Source of the DNA: Candidatus Epulonipiscium sp.
GTDB lineage: Bacteria; Bacillota_A; Clostridia; Lachnospirales; Cellulosilyticaceae
Assembly: GCA_012841565.1 (NCBI GenBank)
Contig: DUUM01000158.1
Location: 1-6,583 of the forward strand
Direction: 5' to 3'
DNA length: 6,583 nucleotides
Of the stretch, positions 1 through 4,144 are shown piece after piece. Made by a program: the position numbers and the translations under genes. The notes under the pieces are model-generated. The model saw nothing but the letters and a program-made list of their open reading frames with translations. It did no database searches and had not been told where the DNA came from. Positions within the stretch are counted from its first letter, which is position 1; every line of letters starts with the position of its first letter.

Positions 1-809
1 CCAAGGGAGGCCATGCTATCCGTGACTAAATCACTTGCATAAGCAAGATCTATCCCACCAGCTGCTGCAAGGTCTAATACTTTAGGAAGTACTGTAATTG
101 ATTTTTCAGTGTCATATCCTGCAAGTGCTAAATATTGCAGTGCCTCAGCTGCATCTCTTGCTGAGAACATAGTGGCGGCACCCATTTCCTTCGCTACCTT
201 CTCAAGCTTATCAAAGTCCTCACCTGTTGCACCTGAAATGGCCTGTACCTGAGACATAGCAGCTTCAAAATCACTACCTACTTTTAAAGCAGCAGTACCA
301 AGTCCTACCGCTGCGGTTCCTGCCGCTACAAAGGCTGTGCCAACTGCTTTAACAGAAGTGCTTGCTACTTTCCCTGCAACATCCCCTAATTTTGAAAGCT
401 TAGAGCCTGATTTGTCTGATTTATCGCCTAGCTCGTCAACTTCATTACCAGCCTTATCTGCACTTGTTTCTAGGCTTTTAAGCTCTATAGATGTCTTTTC
501 TATTTCCCTTGTAAAGGCTCTATACTGTTCTGCATTAATCTTTCCATCGGCAAACTGCTTATTAACCTCAGCTTGTGCATCTTTTAGAATTTTAAGTTTC
601 TCTGCTGTTGTACTTGTTTGGTTTTGCAAGAGTTTCATCTTCTGGGTAATTAGCTCTGTGTTTCCTGGATTCATTTTTAAGAGTTTCTCTACTTGCCTAA
701 GTTCATCTTGCAACCCTCGGCTAGTTCTATTAACACCGCTTAATGCTTTTTCTAGTGGTTTGGTATCACCACCTATTTCGATGGTAATTCCTTTGATTTT
801 ACGTGCCAT
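1..809 (-). CDS. Phage tail tape measure protein, TP901 family, N-terminal part (cut by window start)
   Basis: Reading the minus strand from ATG at 809 gives 269 codons without a stop, so the 3' end lies outside the window. Tape measure proteins set tail length and fill the tail tube before assembly completes. Residues 1-25 hold the usual short beta start with GGDTKPLEKAL. Residues 30-125 are charged and helix-rich, probably coiled coil, including the common KMNPGNTELI stretch. Residues 140-178 are rich in Gly, Ala and Val. From about residue 179 the sequence looks like the TP901 core (SDFEAAMSQVQAISGATGED, then FSARDAAEALQYLALAGYD). The start is fixed by AGGAGGTG at 815-822, six bases upstream. 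The long size, family motifs and position after the chaperone genes agree. It is separated from the upstream tail genes by a 147-aa gene and a likely terminator, which is unusual for a late operon. Family recognition is from memory of motifs, not a search. Confidence 0.93.
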   Translation of the reverse strand, partial: MARKIKGITIEIGGDTKPLEKALSGVNRTSRGLQDELRQVEKLLKMNPGNTELITQKMKLLQNQTSTTAEKLKILKDAQAEVNKQFADGKINAEQYRAFTREIEKTSIELKSLETSADKAGNEVDELGDKSDKSGSKLSKLGDVAGKVASTSVKAVGTAFVAAGTAAVGLGTAALKVGSDFEAAMSQVQAISGATGEDFDKLEKVAKEMGAATMFSARDAAEALQYLALAGYDTEKSITVLPKVLDLAAAGGIDLAYASDLVTDSMASL

Positions 810-814
810 TCTTA

Positions 815-822
815 CACCTCCT
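815..822 (-). promoter_or_regulatory. Ribosome binding site of the tape measure gene
   Basis: The minus strand reads AGGAGGTG here, close to a perfect anti-16S match, with a 5-base gap to the ATG at 809. It settles the tape measure start and lies just downstream of the terminator hairpin at 843-870. Confidence 0.85.
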
Positions 823-839
823 CTCGATTTTGAGCATGG

Positions 840-870
840 AAAAAGCACCTACTGATTAAAGTAAGTGCTT
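840..870 (-). terminator. Probable rho-independent terminator after the 147-aa gene
   Basis: On the minus strand AAGCACTTAC (870-861) pairs with GTAGGTGCTT (852-843) over ten positions around an 8-base loop. The one non-Watson-Crick pair is T-G on this strand, a wobble, whereas on the plus strand it would be a C-A mismatch. This asymmetry fits minus-strand transcription. The second arm runs into five T residues (844-840). The T run is short and two of its bases sit in the stem, so efficiency may be moderate. It lies 62 bases past the stop of the 147-aa gene and before the tape measure ribosome binding site. Confidence 0.7.
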
Positions 871-932
871 CTAACAAATATCTACCTGTTAAGTTATAGT
901 TTTAAGTACCTCGTTAAATTGGAATTTGAGGT
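871..932 (-). other. AT-rich spacer between the 147-aa gene and its terminator
   Basis: There is no coding potential here. Immediately after the stop codon, ACCTC and GAGGT (932-928 and 912-908 on the minus strand) form imperfect inverted arms around AAATTCCAATTT. No T run follows, so this looks like a 3' UTR hairpin rather than a second terminator. Confidence 0.35.
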
Positions 933-1376
933 TTATTTCGAATCTTGAACTGCTTTCATTAATTTTTCAGGTGTACGTCTTAATTTCCATAACTCATTAT
1001 TGTGTCTGATTTTTATTGATGCTTTATTAGATTTCATAAATTGGTTAATCTCTATAGCAGTGAAGCCCTGCATCTTCAAATACCGCTCTAACTCTCTGAT
1101 TGCAGCTTGACTTTTTTCATATACGATGCGTTCTTCAGCCTCATCTTTATTGATACCCCAATACTTATTTAAAACACGAATAATTTCATCTTTACCAACA
1201 TCTGCATCATACAGTGCTGCCATAGTGTTTGTGATTCCTATTTCTATTGCATCTGAAAAGGCTACCCCTCCTGCTTGATTTATACTATCTCCGTATAACT
1301 TTAAAGCTAAGCCTGCAACGATTTTTCCACCTGCTTCTACATATTCCTTAACATCATCACTACTGATTTTTGACAT
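933..1376 (-). CDS. Unrecognised 147-aa protein, candidate moron (accessory gene)
   Basis: I do not recognise this protein. It starts at ATG 1376 behind AGGAGGAG (1384-1391) and ends with TAA at 935-933. Residues 1-55 are moderately hydrophobic and Gly/Ala-rich (EAGGKIVAGLALKLYG, then INQAGGVAFSDA) with interspersed charges. There is no convincing signal peptide or membrane span, so it is probably cytosolic. Residues 60-147 look all-helical and charged. Two stretches in this half resemble each other loosely (around RVLNKYWGINKDEAEE and RELERYLKMQGFTAIEI). The tail is basic (KIRHNNELWKLRRTPEKL). It sits where virion operons normally run straight from chaperone to tape measure, and has its own predicted promoter upstream and terminator downstream. 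That layout suggests expression separate from the virion genes, possibly in the lysogen. A host-benefit, regulatory or phage-exclusion role is inference from context only. A minor virion or assembly protein remains possible. Confidence 0.85.
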   Translation of the reverse strand: MSKISSDDVKEYVEAGGKIVAGLALKLYGDSINQAGGVAFSDAIEIGITNTMAALYDADVGKDEIIRVLNKYWGINKDEAEERIVYEKSQAAIRELERYLKMQGFTAIEINQFMKSNKASIKIRHNNELWKLRRTPEKLMKAVQDSK

Positions 1377-1383
1377 ATATTCG

Positions 1384-1391
1384 CTCCTCCT
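1384..1391 (-). promoter_or_regulatory. Ribosome binding site of the 147-aa gene
   Basis: AGGAGGAG on the minus strand lies 7-9 bases before the ATG at 1376, depending on which part of the run pairs with 16S rRNA. It is as strong as those of the capsid and tail tube genes, so high translation is expected once the message is made. Confidence 0.8.
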
Positions 1392-1395
1392 ATTA

Positions 1396-1413
1396 GATAA
1401 ATTCCTATTTATC
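1396..1413 (-). promoter_or_regulatory. Perfect 7-4-7 inverted repeat in the leader of the 147-aa gene
   Basis: The minus strand reads GATAAAT, AGGA, ATTTATC: seven-base perfect arms with a four-base centre. It lies between the predicted transcription start (about 1436) and the ribosome binding site at 1384-1391. It could be an operator or a leader hairpin next to the Shine-Dalgarno. The arms are AT-rich, so chance occurrence is not negligible. Its centre is 33 bases, about three helical turns, from the inverted repeat at 1429-1446, but the two arm sequences are unrelated. Confidence 0.45.
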
Positions 1414-1428
1414 AGCCTATAAAATAAC

Positions 1429-1446
1429 TAATCAATAGCTTGATTA
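1429..1446 (-). promoter_or_regulatory. Perfect 7-4-7 inverted repeat overlapping the -10 box, candidate operator
   Basis: TAATCAA, four bases, then TTGATTA form perfect inverted arms. The repeat covers the last four bases of the TATAAT box at 1443-1448 and extends across the expected transcription start. A dimeric repressor bound here would block the promoter. The regulator is not encoded in the window, except possibly by the 147-aa gene itself. Placement and symmetry are seen directly; function is inferred. Confidence 0.5.
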
Positions 1447-1471
1447 TAGCATGTCTATATTAAAACATCTT
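1443..1471 (-). promoter_or_regulatory. Predicted sigma-A-type extended -10 promoter driving the 147-aa gene
   Basis: The minus strand carries TGCTATAAT (1451-1443), a perfect extended -10 element (TG, one base, TATAAT). At 17-base spacing the -35 position (1471-1466) reads AAGATG, a poor match to TTGACA. Extended -10 promoters can work without a good -35. Transcription would start near 1436-1437, giving a leader of about 60 bases before ATG 1376. The surrounding AT-rich stretch (1377-1497) is the only sizeable non-coding gap in the window. No comparable promoter separates any other pair of genes here. Confidence 0.65.
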
Positions 1472-1497
1472 CTGTTTTTCAAAAAATTCATATTAAA

Positions 1498-1713
1498 TTA
1501 AAAGCTATTAAAATGCTCCTGAGTTGCCTGTTCTAATATTCCCTCATCTTTTGATTTATCTCCCCTTAATCCATCATACTGGGTAATGTAATCTAAAATC
1601 ATACCAATGCTCAGCACATTAAAATCTCTTAACGTAAGCCCTCTACTGATGGCATGAGTCATGAGCATTTCAGTGGTCATCACTTCCCCATCATCTGCCT
1701 GAGCAGTGCCTAC
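1498..1713 (-). CDS. T extension of tail assembly chaperone, made by -1 frameshift as GT fusion (whole fusion 1498-2039)
   Basis: This reading frame lies -1 relative to gene G and ends with TAA at 1500-1498. After slippage at 1719-1713 it adds 71 residues (starting VGTAQADDGE) to the 109 of G, giving a GT fusion of about 180 residues. In lambda-like and many Gram-positive siphophages, G and GT are present in the phage-made cell at a fixed ratio, bind the tape measure protein and recruit tail tube subunits, but are absent from the finished virion. The extension holds a helical segment (THAISRGLTLRDFNVLSIGM, then ILDYITQYDG) of the type seen in T domains. A GTG at 1683 could start an independent 61-aa product, but no good Shine-Dalgarno precedes it and the frame stays open up to the slip site, so translation as a fusion is preferred. 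A pseudogene split by homopolymer error is the alternative. Confidence 0.82.
   Translation of the reverse strand, partial: VGTAQADDGEVMTTEMLMTHAISRGLTLRDFNVLSIGMILDYITQYDGLRGDKSKDEGILEQATQEHFNSF
1695..1706 (-). other. Small hairpin 6 bases after the slippery site
   Basis: On the minus strand CTGC (1706-1703) pairs with GCAG (1698-1695) around a TCAG loop. The six-base distance from the slippery heptamer is the usual spacing for frameshift-stimulating structures. The stem is only four pairs, so its contribution is uncertain. Confidence 0.35.
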
Positions 1714-2039
1714 TTTTTTTTACTTGTTCTCATAAGACACACTAGCATCTCCATGACTTTAGGTAACACTTCTAAAATCGGAAACTCTTCAAACTCATCT
1801 AGCCATTCGACTGGTGGCTTAATCGTTGGGCTGGCTGTTTTGGCCATAATCCATAGGATATTAAAAAACACCTCAAAATCTATTTTGTCCGTTTGTAATT
1901 CCCCGTCTTTATAGGCACCATCAAGTTTAATCAGTTCTGTTAAAAGGTCTTTACCAAATTGTATCTTGTAACGCAAAAGAGTAGCGCCTGTTGTTTTTAG
2001 CGCTACATCTTGATCGCCTATTTTAATAATTCTTTCCAT
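1710..2039 (-). CDS. Tail assembly chaperone (gpG-like, zero-frame product)
   Basis: The 109-aa product is the short form of the tail assembly chaperone pair. It acts in the host cytoplasm with the GT fusion to hold the tape measure protein while tail tube subunits polymerise around it. Features visible are an N-terminal beta segment (RIIKIGDQDVALKTTGATLL), a mainly helical middle (about residues 20-75), an acidic WLDEFEEF patch near residue 80, and a Lys-rich end created by the slippery A run. It follows the major tail protein gene, the standard place for this family. I chose ATG 2039, two bases after the preceding stop, because AGGCGGTG at 2046-2053 is correctly spaced. GTG at 2048 would add three residues and place that sequence inside the gene. 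Assignment rests on position, size, frameshift and fold-like pattern rather than strong sequence motifs. Confidence 0.85.
   Translation of the reverse strand: MERIIKIGDQDVALKTTGATLLRYKIQFGKDLLTELIKLDGAYKDGELQTDKIDFEVFFNILWIMAKTASPTIKPPVEWLDEFEEFPILEVLPKVMEMLVCLMRTSKKK
1713..1719 (-). promoter_or_regulatory. Programmed -1 frameshift site, A AAA AAG
   Basis: In the zero frame of gene G the last codons read AAA AAA AAG TAG. The heptamer A AAA AAG (1719-1713) is the classic efficient bacterial -1 slippery sequence, and the stop codon follows directly (1712-1710). The new frame is closed by TAA at 1722-1720 just upstream, so slippage must happen within this run. It then stays open for 71 codons. 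Confidence 0.85.
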
Positions 2040-2040
2040 C

Positions 2041-2625
2041 CTATGCACCGCCTACAATAGCGTCTTTTAAATAGACTGCTCCGTACCAACCATCATAGGT
2101 TATCGCCTCTGTTTCAGCTGTTGTTTTAGCCTTAACAATATTTGTCCCAGGCATTAATCTACAAGATAAGTTTAGCGTTTCTGTCTTTGGCTCAATCCCC
2201 TGCCCCTTAGTAGAGCTTTCAATACTTGGCCTAGCTGCCTTACAGTTATACATGAGATGGCGGGTTGCCTTTATATCACCTTCAAACTCAAACAACATGG
2301 CAAATGGTGCTGGCTGTTTATCACTTTCTTCAAACTGTACTTTATTGGCATCCACGACTTCTTTCAGAACTGTTACCTTGAAGCTATCTGGAATAATTGC
2401 CATCTCAACCGTTCCGTCATACCCGTTATTTGCAATGGCCGTAAAGTACTCCATATTATCTGCGTAAAAAGGTGTCGTATCACCCACTGGCGAAAGGGCT
2501 AGGTTAAATGCTCCTGCAATAAGAATAGGTTTTCCAAAGGTAATTTTTGTTACCCCTTCTAGTACTTCTTCAGTAATAGGTGCGTAATGTACATTTTTCA
2601 GACCATACTTAATTTTATTACTCAT
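2041..2625 (-). CDS. Major tail (tube) protein, phi13 family
   Basis: This 194-aa protein matches the phi13-type major tail protein in length and layout. It polymerises into the hexameric rings of the non-contractile tail tube. The N-terminus (KIKYGLKNVHYAPI) and the GYDGTVEMAIIPDSFKVTVL segment at about residues 68-87 are typical. A further recognisable block is FAMLFEFEGD followed by RHLMYNCKAARPS around residues 107-133, and the tail shows alternating beta strands (TETLNLSCRLMP). No C-terminal Ig-like domain is fused, so this is the minimal form. ATG 2625 has AAGGAGG close upstream. The gene begins 14 bases after the putative terminator gene and ends two bases before the chaperone start, which implies tight co-expression. 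Confidence 0.93.
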   Translation of the reverse strand: MSNKIKYGLKNVHYAPITEEVLEGVTKITFGKPILIAGAFNLALSPVGDTTPFYADNMEYFTAIANNGYDGTVEMAIIPDSFKVTVLKEVVDANKVQFEESDKQPAPFAMLFEFEGDIKATRHLMYNCKAARPSIESSTKGQGIEPKTETLNLSCRLMPGTNIVKAKTTAETEAITYDGWYGAVYLKDAIVGGA

Positions 2626-2639
2626 TTTGCGCCTCCTTG

Positions 2640-2945
2640 TTATAATTCATATCTCACTTGATACATCTTTTCTGTATCAATATAGGTCTCATACTTTTCA
2701 TAAAACCATTCATTCTCATCTAGTAAACTTTCAACTTTAAGCTCCTGATTAGTGTCTTTATTCTCTGTGTATAGCTCAATAGCCATATGCTCTGTGCCAT
2801 AATATACTTTATTGTCTGCGCCAAAGTTATTAGAGCCGTTAGCTAGATAAATAATATAAGGCAGGGCTACTTGCTTTTTAAAATGGCTATAGGTTACCGG
2901 AATGCCAATTTGTAAGAGCGTGTTATATAGCCTTTCAAAGTTCAT
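2640..2945 (-). CDS. Putative tail terminator / tail completion protein
   Basis: This is a 101-aa protein starting at ATG 2945 within an ATGA overlap with the gp10-like gene, indicating translational coupling. Terminator proteins cap the tail tube at its head-proximal end and join it to the neck. The sequence begins NFERLYNTLLQIGIPVTYSHFK and has PYIIYLANGSNNFGADNKVYY in the middle, followed by an acidic C-terminal half (VESLLDENEWFYEKYETYID). The pattern of an N-terminal helix, a PY-I-Y strand and then a helix-strand tail resembles small tail-completion proteins of Gram-positive siphophages. Location between gp10 and the tube gene is the main support. No decisive motif was seen, so the exact role is inferred. 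Confidence 0.72.
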   Translation of the reverse strand: MNFERLYNTLLQIGIPVTYSHFKKQVALPYIIYLANGSNNFGADNKVYYGTEHMAIELYTENKDTNQELKVESLLDENEWFYEKYETYIDTEKMYQVRYEL

Positions 2946-3304
2946 TCTAGTGCCCTCCTCACTTTATCTTCAAAATCATTTATAACTTGGATCTCTACAG
3001 GAGCAATATGCTGAATCGCCCTAACTCTTCCCCCACCTCTTTTAGCATGACCATTTTCAAGAAGATGGGTTAAATAATAGCGCTTATTACAAACCACAAA
3101 GCCATCAGCTAGTTTTCGTTTAGTCCAGCTTTTTGCATATTTACCTTTGTCTTTCGGGCTTGTTCGTTTTAATTCTTTAACAGCATCTTTTGCAACTTCA
3201 TCAGCAGCTTCTAATAATTCTTCCTGCACCTCATTTGTATACTCCGAAAGATACTTCGTAATCTGTTTTGTGAAATCATCCATCTGATCCTTGCTCCTTG
3301 CCAT
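2942..3304 (-). CDS. HK97 gp10-like head-tail joining protein
   Basis: This 120-aa protein belongs to the HK97 gp10 family, found between head closure and tail terminator genes in siphophages and thought to act at the head-tail or tail-end interface. The N-terminal third is a charged amphipathic helix (about residues 8-45). The family signature is clear: a Lys-rich RTSPKDKGKYAKSW segment near residue 47, then YLTHLLENGHAKRGGGRV at about residues 77-94, followed by HIAP. The start at ATG 3304 has GAGGAG four bases upstream and overlaps the previous gene by 29 bases. A second ATG at 3283 (residue 8) also has an AAGGAG upstream and would shorten the overlap to 8 bases, so the start is not certain. 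Confidence 0.88.
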   Translation of the reverse strand: MARSKDQMDDFTKQITKYLSEYTNEVQEELLEAADEVAKDAVKELKRTSPKDKGKYAKSWTKRKLADGFVVCNKRYYLTHLLENGHAKRGGGRVRAIQHIAPVEIQVINDFEDKVRRALE

Positions 3305-3617
3305 TTGTCTCCTCGCTGCATAGTAACTCTAAGAAAACACATCTTTCTTCTGGATTAATCACTTGATGGATTCTAAACACCCTCTCCTCAAATATAACCA
3401 CCATCATAGGGGCAATATCTTTTCTGTAGCGCACCGTGATTTTAGTACTAATGTCTGTGGGAGATTGTTTCCCCTTAGAAGAACCTTTACTTGATATTGC
3501 CTCTATGCTTGACCATACCTTCCCTATATCTTCTAGGGTTTCTATTTCACATCCGATGCTATCTTTTGTAATACTTGATTTTTGAAGTGTAACCCTATGC
3601 CTAAGTTCTCCTATCAT
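3276..3617 (-). CDS. Phage head closure / head-tail adaptor protein (SPP1 gp16-like)
   Basis: The 113-aa product starts MIGELRHRVTLQKSS, the hallmark N-terminus of head-tail adaptors of the SPP1 gp16 type, which close the connector channel after DNA packaging and provide the docking surface for the tail. The rest is beta-rich: WSSIEAISSKGSSKGKQ, TKITVRYRKDI, FEERVFRIHQVINPEE and FLELLC, the last matching the usual end of the barrel. I chose ATG 3617, four bases after the connector stop, with GGTGA just upstream. The frame extends to a TTG at 3647 that would add ten residues (PSGKKAGET-type), but no ribosome binding site supports it and family members begin at the later Met. The end overlaps the gp10-like gene. 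Confidence 0.87.
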   Translation of the reverse strand: MIGELRHRVTLQKSSITKDSIGCEIETLEDIGKVWSSIEAISSKGSSKGKQSPTDISTKITVRYRKDIAPMMVVIFEERVFRIHQVINPEERCVFLELLCSEETNGKEQGSDG

Positions 3618-3621
3618 AGTC

Positions 3622-3897
3622 TCACCAGCTTTCTTTCCGGAGGGCAAATAATAAGCTTTTCATAACCTCGGTAACTTCCTTTGTGTTTAGCATTTCTCTT
3701 TGCTCATAGAAACACCCTGTCCCATATAAAATAGCTTGTTTAATTACTTCTGGTGTTTCCCCAACATCACTCAAAGGAAATCTTAAAATCCCCTCGCACA
3801 GTTCTTGTGAGGCTAAAACAAAATGGGTGATGAGCGTATTTTCCTCATCACCATCTATTCTTAAATACAGTTTTACTTCTTCAAGTGTTACAACCAT
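3622..3897 (-). CDS. Head-tail connector protein (HK97 gp6-like)
   Basis: This 91-aa protein has the standard connector start VTLEEVKLYLRIDGDEENTL, with the family's acidic pair after LRID, followed by a helical core (ITHFVLASQELCEGIL) and IKQAILYGTGCFYEQREML. Proteins of this group form a ring under the portal as the first neck component and are sometimes labelled DNA packaging protein. Its length matches the family. It starts at ATG 3897, with AAGGAGG upstream at a rather long spacing and further G-rich sequence between. It lies between the head-fibre-like and head closure genes, the normal order. Confidence 0.88.
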   Translation of the reverse strand: MVVTLEEVKLYLRIDGDEENTLITHFVLASQELCEGILRFPLSDVGETPEVIKQAILYGTGCFYEQREMLNTKEVTEVMKSLLFALRKESW

Positions 3898-3915
3898 GCG
3901 CCCACCACCTCCTTT

Positions 3916-4137
3916 TTATTTTAATGCCATTAAGCCAGCGGCTTTTAACTTTATAATTAGCCGATTAAAATCTACCTTTAATTCTTCAACCGTAGAAGCC
4001 GTGCTTACCTTTTGTAATTCCGCAGGTTTAAATTCTTTCTCATTAAAAATGAGCTTGCCGTCTTTTTCCACGATAAGCTCACCACCAATAATTGTTCTAT
4101 TTCCGCCTTGCTCTGTATAATTTTTAGAACTACCCAT
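3916..4137 (-). CDS. Small head-fibre-like / capsid-associated protein
   Basis: The 73-aa product resembles small proteins annotated as head fibre proteins in Clostridia and Bacilli prophages. The N-terminus (KNYTEQGGNRTIIGGELIVE) has the Gly-rich beta pattern of that group, and the C-terminus (VDFNRLIIKLKAAGLMALK) closely follows the usual ending of an Asp-Phe-Asn helix with LKAAGLM. The middle is a short linker with TASTVEEL. It directly follows the capsid gene by 7 bases, where decoration or fibre genes occur. AGGTGAGAT precedes the ATG. It may bind the outer capsid surface, but this is by analogy; it is shorter than the phi29 head fibre protein and lacks an obvious trimeric stalk. Confidence 0.7.
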   Translation of the reverse strand: MGSSKNYTEQGGNRTIIGGELIVEKDGKLIFNEKEFKPAELQKVSTASTVEELKVDFNRLIIKLKAAGLMALK

Positions 4138-4144
4138 ATCTCAC

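Noticed and set aside
337..855. Plus-strand open frame of 172 codons
   Set aside because: It runs antisense to the tape measure coding sequence, which has clear family motifs and a strong ribosome binding site. The translation is Ser/Leu-rich low-complexity shadow sequence and extends through the terminator hairpin.
908..932. Hairpin ACCTC/GAGGT after the 147-aa gene as a terminator
   Set aside because: The arms are imperfect with a three-base bulge and no T run follows on the minus strand. The hairpin at 843-870 is the better terminator.
1467..1485. TTGAAA near 1480 on the minus strand as the -35 box of the cassette promoter
   Set aside because: It would be about 28 bases from the TATAAT box, far beyond the 16-18 base spacing needed by sigma-A-type promoters.
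1498..1683. Independent 61-aa gene starting at GTG 1683
   Set aside because: No convincing Shine-Dalgarno, and the frame remains open upstream exactly to the slippery heptamer, so it is better read as the T part of a GT fusion.
1654..1914. Plus-strand open frame of 86 codons
   Set aside because: Antisense to the G/T chaperone genes, no ribosome binding site of note, and a translation rich in Ser, Ile and His with no recognisable domain.
1710..2048. Reading the G/T junction as a pseudogene frameshift
   Set aside because: The slip direction, the canonical A AAA AAG heptamer, the adjacent stop codon and the gene position all match programmed frameshifting. Homopolymer error is possible but less likely.
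2252..2502. Two overlapping plus-strand open frames across the tail tube gene
   Set aside because: Both are shadows of a well-supported minus-strand major tail protein gene.
3827..4120. Plus-strand open frame of 97 codons
   Set aside because: Antisense to the connector and head-fibre-like genes; composition is Ser/Phe/Pro shadow-like.
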